A model generated the notes under the pieces. The model ran no database searches and was not told the DNA's origin. It saw nothing but the letters and a program-made list of their open reading frames with translations. Positions 1-18,120 of a DNA stretch of 64,000 nucleotides are shown piece by piece. The position numbers and the translations under genes are program-made. The stretch is from Myrica gale (Eukaryota > Streptophyta > Magnoliopsida > Fagales > Myricaceae), in assembly GCA_963930655.1 (NCBI GenBank), contig OZ005608.1:4092001-4156000 (forward strand), written 5' to 3'. Every line of letters begins with the position of its first letter. Position 1 is the first letter of the stretch.

Positions 1-189
1 AGTCTGTAAATTGATAAGTTCATACAGTTACAATTGAACTAAGAAATCAATAAAAAGTGTATAAAGGATAGTACCTAAAGCTTAAATAGAGATGACTAGA
101 ATAGAAATTCATTTGGAAAGCATAAACCCTTCATTAGAGACGTTAATTTCTTTTGTATGACACATGATTAAATAAATGCCTATGTACAT

Positions 190-480
190 ATTATTTATCC
201 CAATCCTAGTAACAAAATAAGGTAAGCGTTGGTAGCTACTATGCGCTAGCTCCAATGGCACCTTCCTCACTAAAAGAATAGGGTGCAAGGTGAGATCATC
301 ATTGCAAGAGCCACAGGGTGCATATTGAGGAAAAGAAAATGGGAACTGACAAATGGGATGGAGCCTTGCTTCAACTTTCTTATGATCCACATCTAGAGAA
401 TAAAAAATGAATTCTGAGATGGAGCCAAATGTTAAGAATTTCAACATGATAACTTGATCAAAGAAGAAATTCAAACTGGA
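190..480 (-). pseudogene. possible F-box-associated domain fragment
   Basis: The reverse strand can be read as a stretch containing FYSLDVDHKKVEARLHPI, then GSCNDDLTLHP and KVPLELAHSSYQRLPYF. This resembles the interaction domain of plant F-box proteins, where a 'GSCNGLL' motif is followed by a 'K-LP' motif. There is no F-box, no full domain and no convincing gene structure around it, so it is at most a degraded fragment lying just downstream of the 3' end of the transglycosylase-like gene. The assignment rests on motif memory only and could be chance. Confidence 0.3.
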
Positions 481-539
481 ATAAGTGAGATATTTTGATG
501 TTGTTTGATATAAGTTAGTTTGGACAAGCTGGCAATGAA

Positions 540-3500
540 TCATAGTGATGCGCATGAACAATTAGTGGTCATGGTATACAATCCAGATACACAACATGAG
601 TAGCATGCATGACACTGAAAGTAAATGGAGAAGGGACAACCAGTGGATGGTGTGGCAGTCGGAGGAGATGTAGCAGAAGCCGAAGCATTATTTGATGGTG
701 CCGAAGCATTATTTGGTGGTGCCGAAGCATTATTTGATGAGGAACCATCATCAAAACATTTTCTGCGAAAAAAGTGACACAACAGTGGTCATTTCATTTA
801 CTTGTAAATAAAATGTAAACTTACAACATATTTGGTTTGCTTCTTATAGGCAAAGCATCCTGCTTTCCATGAGCGAAATTTACCTCTCAATTTACGTATA
901 GTATAGCTGCAGTGACTCATCGTTAAATGCTTTACAGGCAACAAGAAGAACAAGCTGACTGAAACGCGAAAGGACTAACATGTGGAAAAAGTATTCACAA
1001 AAATGATGTCGTTATTCCAGTTCTTGTGTATGTACATGTGCAAGCATGTTTTGAATAAATTATTAACTGCGCATACTAAGCTTCAAACCTACTTTTCAGA
1101 GTTATTGGGACAAATCTTTATAGAATGGGAGATAGTCTCTCTTCTTCTTGGGGACCGTGGAAACTTAAATGAAGAAGCCTATTTATTAGACACAAAAAAG
1201 CTATTGATAGTGGCAACTTTCTAACCACCCACACATCTTTGCATCAGGAAATAGATGTTTCTCTGAAACTAAATTTACAAACCAATATTTCAAGGAACAT
1301 AAAAAAAGAGAGAGAGAACAAAATGAACCTTCTACCCTCTCATTGAAAGGAAATATTCAAACATACCCAGCAATGGTATTTCATAACTTGTTTATTAAAC
1401 ATATCAAATATACACAACATTTCTGCCTCTTTTAAGAGTTCTTAATACTTCTTCGAAATGCTCGAAAGAATAGCAAAAAACACCTGGATGGAAGACTTTC
1501 TTTGACTGAAAGATAACGTCTCCAAAATGGCAAAGTTGATTTATGTGTTGCCTTTTTTGGACCGCCTTTGTACGACCTAACTATGAACTCTTCACTTTTT
1601 TCTCTGCGGATAGGATAGTACTAATATCAGCACCAAAGAAACTCCATATGCTAATCATGTCATCTCTTGCTAGTAACCTTGTTTGAAGGAAAATGGATCC
1701 ATCAGGAGCCTGAAGACAAGCATGCATGGGAGATGATCGACAACATCATACTAGAAACTTACTGTTGATCAAAACTTGATAACCATTTAATGTATGCAGC
1801 ACCAAGATATATGCTTACAAACGGCCTGTAGAGAAGATCTGGATTCCCTACCACTTCATATGACTTGTAACCCATCTCACTGCAAGAGAGTTTGGGGTTT
1901 CATTTCATGAAATTGATATTACAAATAGATAAATTATTGTTAGAGCGTTTAATTAGCAGTTTCATGCTTGAAAGAGGATCAGGACATGCAGTTGGTACCT
2001 GAACAGCCACTCGGCAGTTAATGGTGAAAGTTGCATGATCCCTATAGTTGTGTCCTTATTTTTTCGGTCATACCGCATTGTGAGGGGTTGTCTGTCACTT
2101 TCGAGTTCAGCAATAGCACATATCATGTCCTGCAGCAAGGAAAGGATGCCAAACTTGGAAAAGTCAGAAGTGAATTGCAACCAATAACTTCTCAGTAACC
2201 AGAAACATATGATAATTCTACAAAAAGTTCCTTCTCCAGCAAAAGAAAAATCATGCAGGAGTGCACTCAGTGGCGGAACCAGGACCAAAATTCAGGGGGG
2301 TCGAATTCTAAAGACGAAATGATAAATTTTTTTTTTTCCTTTATAATGCTAAAAATTGTCTTACAATTACAATATCAAAAATTAAAGACTAAAAACATTA
2401 AAAATATTACAATACATGTACCCAGTGGCGGAGCCAGAAACCCAATTAATGGGGGGCAAACTTTTTAAGGAAAAATGACAAAAAAAATTTTTTTTACTAC
2501 TTAATGCAAAAAAAGTCTGAAGTTCTAAAATTAGTGCTTCCCTTTGCTCCATGCAATGACACATTTGTCTACCTAGAAGTGCAAAATACTCATCCACCTC
2601 ATGATATTTTGGCAATCAACTTTTTCTTCGTTTTTTTTTTCTTTCATTCTTTGACTAAGTTAACGTCCATACATAGTGGATATCTAAGTCCACATAATAT
2701 TGTACCTCTGAATAGAGGAAACAACACCTGACTCTTATGATCAGACATCGAGACTTTCACAGACACCCAGCGAGGATATACCCAGGGAAGAAAAAAAGTG
2801 GGTCGCGGGAACAAACTGCAACCGTACTATCCAAATAATTGAACAATATTTTTTTTTTTGAAAAAAGTTACAATAGGAGCTTTTAAGTTTTTTTTAATAT
2901 AATATGCAAAAATAAGGGAAAAAAGCAAAAAATGAGAGAGTGAGAGGTGTGAGGACTGATGGTGTCAGTTTAGCTCATTTCTGCTGTGTGGACTGATAGA
3001 AAATGTCAGACGATGTTATTGCAGTTTTCTGGGTCAGGGGTATCGGGCCCAGGCTTTATGTGTAAAACATATGTATAGTTGGTCTGAGCCTGAGCTTCAG
3101 GGGTATCGGGCTCAGACCAACTTAATTTTTTTTAAAAAAAAAAAAAATAAAGTAATGAAAAAAAAAAATTTGTGGCGTGAGGGGTAGCGACCGCCCAGGG
3201 TCGCTACCCCTTAGTTCCGCCTCTGAGTGCACTGTACTTTAAAGCCATACATGGAAAACCATGAGGAATAGTCTCGATTATGAAAAAAAACTGCTCTCTC
3301 ATGGAGCTGATTCTCATAGCAAATTCTATCAAACGTCCCACTTCAAACCTCCCAGAAAAAATATGGATCTGTATTTTTCTCTTTCAGAAAAAGACATTTG
3401 ATATAGGCCAAAGGCAAGTAGGGTTATAAAGCTAGAATAAATAAGTAAAGAAAAGGAGAATAAGACACTGAGAGGAAGGGAATGCCAATTGGGCAGACAC

Positions 3501-5070
3501 AAGTTCAGTCAAAGAAGTTCATATGACCACTCAAGTGAAGACATGGTCTTCAAAGAATGTATATCTGGGTTTTCTGATCACATAACATATCTTTGGACAA
3601 AATCCAGGGCCATTAACAATTCATTTTGACTATGGTGAAAATAAGAACAGAGAAAATAAGCTAACCCGTGAGGAGCGGGAAGAAGAGGGGATGGGCAGGA
3701 GTACCAGCTATCATCTATTTGTCGTTGCCCAAAACCAGAATTTCTATTGATACCCATCAATGCACCTTAAGCAGCATGCAATTCAAAACAGAAAGAAAAG
3801 AAAAGCTGAAGTGAAACGAGAGGTCATTGGGCAGCTAGCATGTCCAACTTAAGAACAGGTGGACATGGTAGCGAATTCTAATCACCAAGATTCAGTAGCA
3901 GTTAGATCACCAGGCAGCTATGGGTGATAACTGATAACAGAACAAAGTTGCACTCAAGTAATTTAAGACAGCATGAAAATATCAACCCTAAAGAAGCCAA
4001 GAAAGTAGTATCCTACTCTTCTAGAACAACAGCAATTCTAGTCAGCTGTTCCAAATGGAAGAGATTAATCACAAAAGTACCACAGACTTCAGATGTTTAA
4101 AACAATCAACCTTCCAGTAAATAAAGTTGTACGCTGTTAGATCATAGACCACTGTGCCACTTTTGCGAACCCAGAAATGTTCCTATTAACTGATCTGACC
4201 ATTCACAAAGCCATACACAGTATAACTGTGTCTCTGCCTTTCTGAAAAACTGCTCTGGCTTAACCAGTTCATAGTTACTCTTGGCTTCAAAATCTAAGTT
4301 CACTTTAATTGATCCTCCATCTCCTCTGGTGATTTCTCTGTAACATAGTATGTTTTTCTTTCACGGATGATGATATAGGCAAATTTGAAGACCCAAGCAG
4401 ATCTTTGAAATCAAAATGCTTAAAATACATGCCAAGGTCCCACTGATGATATAGAATTTAGAAAGGTAGCTCCTAATAAGGACACTCTAACAGATACATA
4501 CTCCTGAAAAACTGTAACACCAATGGAGTAGATTACTTTAGTTTAATGAGAGATGACTTACAAGATCTAGTCGTGAATCGAAATGCCTGCGTGCCACAAT
4601 CTCAGCCACAGCCTGGAGAAGCATCACGTTATCAGAGTTAATAACCGACAGCAAACACTAATGACATACATCTAAGCATATCTCTCAACATCGAGAAGTA
4701 TAAAAAATGATCGGTCATCATTTTGTTCTGAAATATTTCAGTAATAAAACATTAAGCTGACATCAAACCAAGACATAACATAGAACTGCGTCACATAAAA
4801 AATAAGAAGCAAGTATTATAGAACACTTTTTTTGTTTATTAAAGACAACGAACAGTTAGTGATTTCCTCCATCAAAGGATACACTGGATATACCTTCATT
4901 TCAGTCTGTGTCAAATAAGGTTGTCCATCTGGATCTCGCGATAGGTGAACTCTCCGTCCTCTAGACTCTCCAGCATCTAACCATTCAGTCCTCACTTCAG
5001 GAATTCCCCACATTTCTTCCATTTCAGTGGGGTCAATGCAATCATCCCAGTATTTGAAGTTGACAGCCAT
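540..5070 (-). CDS. lytic transglycosylase-like (SLT fold) protein
   Basis: Six coding exons join in frame to 272 aa: 5070-4894, 4612-4562, 2129-1999, 1879-1763, 1603-1484 and 762-540. The start ATG at 5070 opens MAVNFKYWDDCIDP, a start I recognise in plant relatives. The core reads AIAELESDRQP with the likely catalytic Glu86 in an 'ES' motif, then GIMQLSP at 106-112, the SLT 'GLMQ' motif. Later comes NPDLLYRPFVSIYLGAAY and YKGGPKKATHKSTLPFW. The fold is that of bacterial soluble lytic transglycosylases and goose lysozyme; the plant substrate is unknown and no signal peptide is seen. The last exon is supported by a clean acceptor and by KCFDDG continuing the homologous LPSR-K-x-FDDG stretch. 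It encodes three NNASAP-like repeats and an unusual Cys-rich tail. An alternative, reading through the donor at 1483, ends at 1432 (215 aa). Intron 3 is enlarged by a transposon. Confidence 0.85.
679..741 (-). repeat. 21-bp coding minisatellite, three units
   Basis: Three head-to-tail 21-bp units starting gccgaagcattattt lie at 679-699, 700-720 and 721-741. They sit in the last exon of the transglycosylase-like gene and keep its frame, giving repeats of Asn-Asn-Ala-Ser-Ala-Pro. The units differ by one or two bases. Confidence 0.85.
2268..3225. mobile_element. non-autonomous hAT-type element in intron 3
   Basis: The left end reads CAGTGGCGGAACC and the right end, on the other strand, CAGAGGCGGAACT, so the termini are inverted repeats. 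They are flanked by a perfect 8-bp duplication AGTGCACT (2260-2267 and 3226-3233), the size made by hAT transposases. The 958-bp element has no transposase ORF. A second left terminus, CAGTGGCGGAGCCAG, starts inside it at 2423, so a related copy appears nested, though no matching right end was found. A GC-rich hairpin (ggggtagcga ... tcgctacccc) lies next to the right end. Confidence 0.85.
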
Positions 5071-7115
5071 CCTAGCAATACCTTAGAAACTTTCCTATAA
5101 CATCTGAAAACAAAAAGAAGACTCATTTAAGTGTGAATGCATCAAGCAGCACCAAAATGGATGACATTTTTTGTCTGTACATAAATGTAGGTGGAAGACA
5201 TTCTTGCAAGCAAATAAAAACTTTACAGGATACAATTCCTTCGAAGTACACGTATCTAAAAACAAGTGTATAGCTCCTATCATAAGTCTGGAGCTTTCCA
5301 CTAGGCACTCATACGTAAGTGGCCCTTAAAGATTTTCTTGCCTAAAGAGTAACGCCTAAATTGCTGCTCTAAAGAAACTTTAACAAACATTAAAATGCTA
5401 AGGGTGGAGTGTGTCACTCTGCCATTAGATTGTGTCAGAACGTCTTAACCTCCAGGGATATGGAAGCAAATAAAAGCTCCAAATTCATGAGAGCAGGCAA
5501 TGAATACTACATAGTCATTGAACTGCCTTTACCCTTATCTAATTCCCAAAAAGAACAAATGATGGACAATTGCAACAACAACAAAAAATTACAAGAAAAG
5601 ATAACTTTTTTTCAAGGATTTTCCTTTTTATGACCAAACGACACTCTGGAGAGAATAAGATATGAACAAAACATGAATTTACAGGACTAGTCAGTTGACA
5701 GAACAAATTTCTCATGAATCCCAAAATTGAGTCAACAAAGCCAGATGGCCACTTCGCAAAAAGATATATAAATCGTACATTTGCTTGAGGATTGAGAGCA
5801 CAATACAGGACAGCGATGAGAAGAACCCCATCTCAAGTTAACACGGAATTAAGGTGCATTTGGAGGTACATTATATGAATTCTAAGTTTCAACATCCAAC
5901 CATCTAATATAAAATGTATCCTTCCATACATATTTCCTGAACCTATGATTATGAATGATGATCTTTTTTTAATTTTCTATGTGTGTTTTGCTGCTTTGAA
6001 AATCCCTCTACCAGGTAAAATGAAAAAAATGAACGAGCACCCAAGAAGTCCCATTATCACTCAAATTTCCTTCTCTTAGTCGGCGAGGTCCCAAAACCAA
6101 AACCCCTCTGGCATTATGCAGCACCATATTCGTAATTACTTGAACTCCATGTACCCATAATCCCCGTCCCTAGAGGTTAGAATGTAGGAATCAGACGCCT
6201 CCGCATGTAGTATACTCTCCCGTGATCTTTTAAATAGCACGCTAACAGTAATCAATCCTATAAAAGTAACGCAACATGTTCTCATTGCATGTAAAATAAC
6301 CAACCCATTAAAAGTCAGAAAACTTGTGGCCAACGTACAGAAATGCATGCAACAAAAGAGAAATACAACGGAGCCATCCTACGGTCTCATAAATTTTGAG
6401 AAGCACAAATAACACATGAATCACTCAATCACATGTAAAACCAACATAAAAGCGATACCACGTGTTCCATTCGAATGATGTACTCAAAGGTGAGAACTCC
6501 CAGAGAATAAAACAGCATAAACCCCAGAAACAAAGATGCACTATACAGCAATATATATAAAGGACGAAAAAGGGATAGGGATCAGCAGAACCGATGCAAC
6601 GGGTAGGACGAAACGGGTTCCTCCAGGGCCCTGGTTACGCAGAAATGAAGACCAATGGGCAATGGTTAAGGAAAGGAAAGAAAAAGAAGGGAAGGAAAAC
6701 GTATTCAATGGGCATTGTATGGGGGCAATATGTGGGCAGACTGAAGGTGGACCATTGTTGCCGGAAATGTCAGGGAAAATGGTTGGTCACGAAGGTTATC
6801 AGACGCTGACACTTGGCTGACCAAGCTGTCTAGTCTCAGGTGGGTAAGGTTGTGAGGACGTCTGTTAAGATACACGGACAAAACAGAATTTACTCTGTTT
6901 TTTACTGTAAATATTTTTCTTATCAAATGTAAGAATAATATAAATAAAAGTTGTTTCCCTGTCCAATATAAAAATGAAGTTCATTAATGAAATTTCAAAT
7001 TATCGATTATATTTCCAGAAAACTGCACAATGTTGGAAAGAATTTTTTTTTTATAAAAAAAGTACCAACCTCCATAAATATGATCGTGGCCTATGGAGCC
7101 ATGGAAGGTTATTTA

Positions 7116-7251
7116 GGTTGTGTTTGAGTAATAAAATTTTAGGGTGATTAAAATTTTGGATATCAAAATTGGTAAAAAAGTGAAGAGAGATATATTTTTA
7201 TAATTATGATAAAAAATTTATAGACTAAAATTTTGGTCAATGAACACAGCC
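7116..7251. repeat. short MITE-like element (GGTTGTGTTTG ends)
   Basis: A 136-bp AT-rich stretch begins GGTTGTGTTTGAG and ends with the approximate inverse, tgaacacagcc. It shares this end type and the internal word 'aaaattttgg' with elements at 9422, 27979 and 33297. No coding capacity and no clear target-site duplication. Confidence 0.45.
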
Positions 7252-9421
7252 ATAGTCTCCTTGCCTTGGAGATGAGACCTCCGCGGCCATGGAGATCCGA
7301 ACTCTATTTGGGTATTTTTGCTTTACTTATGATAATTTGTTTCTTTAATTAGGGAATAAATGATATTTTCCACTTTTTTCTGAAAGGAGAATATAATAAA
7401 AGGAACTGCTATAATAAACTAAAATATAAAATATCGAATTCATAAAATAAAGACCAGTCAAGCTCTTTGGTAATATATCAAAGTACAAAGAGTTATCTTG
7501 ATATTTACTATTTAAAAAAAAAAAAAAAAAGACTGAATGAACAGATAAAATTTCAAGCGCATTTTCAGAGGAATATTTTTTTTCTGCTAAATATTGCAAT
7601 ATATTCGTAGCAGCTGTACCCATATCCGAATTTGATCCTGGGCAAATAATTCACACAGTTATGAGTAAATACAAATTAGGTTTGTAACTTGAAATTGCAC
7701 AATCCAACATGCATTGTTATTGATCTATGACTGTCACATTATTCTATCCAACAGACACAGAAGATCAACTTTGATCATTTGATGTCGTTTAAGATTCAAG
7801 TCTGAAGAACTAGCTAGTTTCGGGCTATGCTATTTAATTACAAAATTAACCCAGCATATCATTAGGTCGTGGATAAACTTTCATGATTAATAATCCCTGT
7901 GTCTTACTGATATTAACAACTTAGAAGTTAATACACTCATAAAACATTAACAGCGTCCTCTGTGTCATGCTGGGGTTAGGTAAGATTTTGTGAAGATGAA
8001 ATTTGGATCAAACTCTCGTATTATCAAAAACAATCCAAATTACTGAGTACCTAGCTAATAATAAATCTAATCCTCTTAAAATCTAGAAATTAACACCGAT
8101 CAAGTTCTGATTAATCATTGGTTTTTAATAAGATAAATAGTCTTTTTATTTTACCCGTTTCAAAGGCAGATGAGCAACCCACCAATATCAATGGCAAAGC
8201 AGTGACAACTATAATAGTAGACAAAAGGCTTAGAGGCCCATAGGCATTGGGGATGAAAATCCTACAATAACTAAACTAAAATTTTGGAGGATTAGATAAT
8301 CTTTACCTCCGAGTGAAACCTGATGAATATAAGGATTAAGGGCATATGACTATATATTTTAAAAAAAGAATTGATCAGGAGAATGTGAAAGTTAGTACAA
8401 GCAACATTAGTTAACATATTGTATTTATTTTTTTTCAAAATTAGATACTAAACAAATCTGAAAAAAAAAAGAAATCAAATACATTTTTCATCCACAAACG
8501 AATATTGTATCCATGTTGCACTTTGCACTCTATCGTCTTAGGCATTGCACTCATAAACTACCAATCTCTAATACATTTTACTCTCTGTCTATTTTTTCTG
8601 TTAAATTATATATAAATTGAATTTTTAATTTTATATTATAAATAATAACAATTATATCCTTAAATGTAATTTGCTATTCACTTTATTTTGATTTTTTAAA
8701 GACATAATTTTTATTTTGTAAAAAAATTAATTTTCATCTAATTTGACAGAAAAAATAAATATATGATATAATATGTTAGAAATAGAGAATTTATAAATAT
8801 AATGTTAATTTAGAATATAAAATATGTAGGTGAAAACTGAAAAGTATATTTTTCGAAAAAAAAAAGTGGAAAGGAATCCTGATCGTCAATAATCCCCGTG
8901 TGTTCCAAAACTGTTGAAAACGTCCATGACAATTATATCAATTATTGAGAAGAAACTAGAATGTCACACTCACGAAGCATATGCCTTTGTAAATCCCGTG
9001 TATGCTTTTGGACGGTCCACCAAAAAGGTATATTAGCTTCCCTCTTCCCAAGCACCACGTGCAGTTCCTCAGCTACCCTATGCCGAACACACTCCCATCA
9101 AGAAGTCCCATTCAAGATTGCACATAGAAAAGGACTCCCCCCCAACCCCAAAGTCAAAAATTATCGAATCATCCGCGTTGGCATTAAGCTGGAGGGGACC
9201 AGGCTCACCGAATTGCAGAGGATCTGGTCCCGCGGGAGGTGGTGTCGTTTGTACGCGCGGCGTGGTTCAGCTTATTCTCGATTTGACCCCTCCCCACTTC
9301 AAACCACCTGACAAGGTCCGGGAGAGATCATTCGCGTGGGTGCTGTTCAGCTACGTGCGGTTCTTTAAATTCCCAGTCATATCTACATCTTACATTCCTA
9401 TAAATTCCGACCCAATACTTA

Positions 9422-9543
9422 GGTTATGTTTGCTTGTGTGTTTTGAAATTATTTTTTTGCAATAATTAAAAAAATACTTGTGAGAACAATGAAATCAATA
9501 AAAAAATATATTTTGAAAGATAAAATTTTAACCAAACATAGCC
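9422..9543. repeat. short MITE-like element (GGTTATGTTTG ends)
   Basis: 122 bp, AT-rich, beginning GGTTATGTTTG and ending caaacatagcc, an almost perfect terminal inverted repeat. It belongs to the same loose family as 7116, 27979 and 33297. Confidence 0.5.
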
Positions 9544-9927
9544 ATAGAGGCTTAAGACAAGAACTTGATGGTCATTGTCCAACTTTTTGGTTGGATATAT
9601 TATTTCGAATTTGGTTAATTTATCAAACTATGGAGCTGTTATAATTTTACTTCAATTGCTATGGACCTTTTAATTGCTCCGAAGAGGTGGTTGATTTGAT
9701 CCCCTATCTATTATAAAATCAGACAAAGGTCAAGTTTCTTTTTTTAATTTTGTATAGTTGGCATTAAAAACATTCGATAATTTATTCTCAGTGGCAATTT
9801 AAATCTGTTCTACCATGAATGGGCACCAAAAAAACGGACCTTTAATACCATTGAAAATGTTGCTGAATCATTGCTGACAAATGATAACTTTTCTTTGTAA
9901 AATCAATGTCATCAATTATTTATTTTA

Positions 9928-10159
9928 GGGATAAATGCAAAATTGGTCCCTGTGCTATACGCAAAAATCGATTTAGTTTCTGTGATATGAAAAACATCGA
10001 TTTAGTCCCTGTGATTTCAGAAAGTGATAAAATCAGCCCCTGATAGAGGACCAATAACAAACGAAAATAGAATCACAGGGACTAAATCGATACTTTTCAT
10101 ATCACATAGACTAAATCGATTTTTGTGTATAGCACAGGGACTGATTTTGCATTTATCCC
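9928..10159. mobile_element. foldback MITE with 9-bp target duplication
   Basis: The 232-bp element starts gggataaatgcaaaattggt and ends with the inverse (ttgcatttatccc). Its arms are inverted over most of the length, with paired phrases such as 'atcgatttagtccctgtga' and 'tcacagggactaaatcgat'. It is flanked by a perfect 9-bp duplication TTTATTTTA (9919-9927, 10160-10168), the size typical of Mutator-like transposition. Transcribed, it would form a long hairpin. Confidence 0.85.
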
Positions 10160-11153
10160 TTTATTTTAAACTACTATTTGTTAAATTTTTGGTTAATTTA
10201 AATAGAAAATGATTTTTTAATTTGTAAACTGAAAATTTTATTCCCATAATTATTTTAACTATAACATTCTATAAGGGCAAATTTATAATTTTACAGATCA
10301 AAAAATAAATTCATTTAAATTTATATAAAATTTTAACAAAAATATAAACGTCTAAAATCAATAGTTGATGTGTAGGATATGATAAAAATAATAACACTAC
10401 CTCATAATTGAGTAGTACAAAATGTATTAAATCTAAAAAAACTAAACAGACCGGCCACTTAGACATTTCCACGTCAACAATACACGTAGAATCAATATCC
10501 CTATAGTTTTTTCAGGAATCTTATAACCAAGATTTATACTCTGGTATTCTTGTTGCCGCACTAACCTACGGGATAAACTGTATCTAAAGCCAAAACCGAG
10601 CCAGGCCGACCGGTAGGACCGGCTTCAAAACTGAAAAGAGGAAAAGCCCAAAACACCAACGAAAACGGGACACACTGATCCGACGTGGTCTCCGGGGCTT
10701 CTTGCCTGTTCTCAACCCAGCACGCACGCGGTACGCCACGACAAACTCACCTAAGCAAGGGACGTCTAACACATCAACAACCAATATCACCTACTGCCAA
10801 TCTCATCGTAATTCTACATTTGCAACATCTACACCGTCCCTTCTCCACGCCCATATAATCTGACGGCCAGGACTATTATAGCGTCTACGAGCAGCGCAGA
10901 TGATACAGCCTCGAGTACATCACCAACCTGAGTCTTTTTATAGTTAGCACCGAGCGACAGTCAGATAAAGAAAGTGAGAAAGATTGTTGTTGCATTTGCA
11001 TAGAAGCATAAGAACTTGAGAAGCTCCGCTCGATTTTTCGGCATTCTAATTGTTCTTTAAAAATCGAACATTTTATTATTTTCTTCATTGGCCTGCGCCT
11101 ACTCCGAATAGCCACCATAAAAAGGCAGCTTCTATTGGCTTCGCTTCTCTTCG

Positions 11154-11164
11154 TTAGGGTTTTT
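11154..11164 (+). promoter_or_regulatory. telobox-like motif in GAPCp leader
   Basis: TTAGGGTTTTT lies about 75 bases before the GAPCp start codon, probably in the 5' leader. AAACCCTA-type teloboxes are common near transcription starts of highly expressed plant housekeeping genes. Functional role here is inferred only. Confidence 0.45.
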
Positions 11165-11238
11165 GGTTCTTTTGGTCTTCTTCTCTTCTACTCGTTGCAC
11201 TTGAGTGTGATAGGCTCTGTCCTCGCGTATCAGCTACA

Positions 11239-16790
<5,552 letters not shown>

Positions 16791-16794
16791 ACCT

Positions 16795-18120
16795 TTGGAA
16801 TTTTTACCTCATTAGAAATGTGAAAGTTTGTGAGAGGGGGCTTTTATGTTTAGTGAGAGATCGAGTACTTGTAGTGATATGGGGATTGCTTTAGTTAAAT
16901 CACTTGTAGTGATATGGGGGGATTGCTTTAGTTAAGATTTAACGTTGATTGTGTTGTTTTATTTGTCTCCCTAGTTTGTTTTAGGGTTTCTATGGTTTTT
17001 TAGTTTGGTTTTACGCTTTTCAGTTGTAGCCGGTCAAGTTTGTTACCACGGTATTCATTTCTTGATCTCCACTATTTCACCATTACTTTACCTCATTAGA
17101 ATTATCGAAGTTTGAGCAGAGAGAGTGGGCTTTTATGTTGAGTGAGAGATCGAGTATTCGCACTGATATGTGAGGATTGCTTCCGTTAAGACTTAACAGT
17201 TGATTGTGTTGTTTATTGTCTCCTAGGTTTGTTTTAGGTTTTCAATGGTTTTTTTAGCTCGATTTTAGGGTTTTCAAATGTTGACAGACAAGTTTGATTG
17301 TAACTACTATATCCTTTTGCCATAAGTAAGGTTTTATTAATAAAATTCGGACGTGGCATGGTCTCTAATAAAAAAAAGTGTGCTGCTTTTGAAAAATAAT
17401 TTCTCATAAATCATTCACCCATTACTTGATCTCAATTACTTCACCATTACTTTACCTCATTAGAATTGTGAAAGTTTTGCAGAGTGAGCTTTTGTGTTTA
17501 GTGAGAAATCGAGTATTCGTAGTGATATGTGGGGATTGTTTCAGTTAAGATTTAACAGTTGATTATGTTGTTAGGTTTGTCTCCTTGATTTGTTTTAGGT
17601 TTGCGATGATTTTCTAGCTTAATTTTAGGCTCTTCATTTGTAGTCGACCAAGTTTGATTGTTACCTAGATATTCCTTCTCGATAAGTAATGTTTTAATAA
17701 TAAAATTCGGACATACCATCGTCTTTCCTAAAAAAAAAAGTACGTTGTTTTTGTAAAATGGTTTCTCTCAAATCATTCACCCATTATTGGATCTCCACTA
17801 CTTCACAATTACTTTACCTTATTCGAATTGTGAAAGTTTGTGCAGAGAGAGTGAGCTTTTATATTTAGTCAAAGATCGAGTATTCGTACTGATATGAGGA
17901 GATTGCTTCAATTAAGATTTAATAATTGATGGTGTTGTTTGGTTTGTCTCCTTGGTTTGTTTTAGGTTTTCAATGACTTTTTAGCTTGGTTTTAGGCTCT
18001 TCGCTTGTAATCGGACAAGTTTGATTGTTACCACGTCATTCTTCCACCAGAGATTTTACTATTAAAATTCGAATATTAAAATTCGAATGTGCCGTCGTCT
18101 TTCTTTAATAAAGAAAAAGA
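16795..18120. repeat. tandem array, about four ~360-bp units
   Basis: The phrase 'ttacctcattagaa' recurs near 16804, 17088, 17452 and (as ttaccttattcgaa) 17814. Each is followed by the same ordered words: 'gcttttatgtttagtgag', 'gatcgagtattcgtactgat', 'gattgcttcagttaag', 'ttgtctccttggtttgtttt', 'caagtttgattgttacc'. Spacings are about 284, 364 and 362 bp; the first unit lacks a segment and instead holds a small internal duplication of 'cttgtagtgatatgggg'. Copies have diverged by substitutions. It lies between GAPCp and the defensin-like gene, with no ORF. Confidence 0.85.

Larger units (their letters stand above)
5071..11238. other. intergenic region between divergent genes
   Basis: This stretch separates the 5' end of the transglycosylase-like gene from the 5' end of GAPCp and must hold both promoters. 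I see no supported coding exon. 6.9-8.9 kb is very AT-rich. About 8480-8870 is a degenerate AT-rich repeat with phrases such as 'ttgcactttgcac' that recur near 51.4 and 61.0 kb. 9000-9360 is GC-richer with open frames on the plus strand (8961-9465), but these lack any recognisable protein. Three short inverted-repeat elements inside it are listed separately. Confidence 0.6.

Noticed and set aside
1432..1483. Alternative C-terminus of the transglycosylase-like protein by reading through the exon 5 donor
   Set aside because: The downstream exon at 762-540 continues the homologous sequence in frame, so the read-through is kept only as a possible isoform.
8961..9465. Two plus-strand frames of about 115 aa in a GC-richer block
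   Set aside because: Overlapping frames with no recognisable domain, no splice context and no codon pattern.
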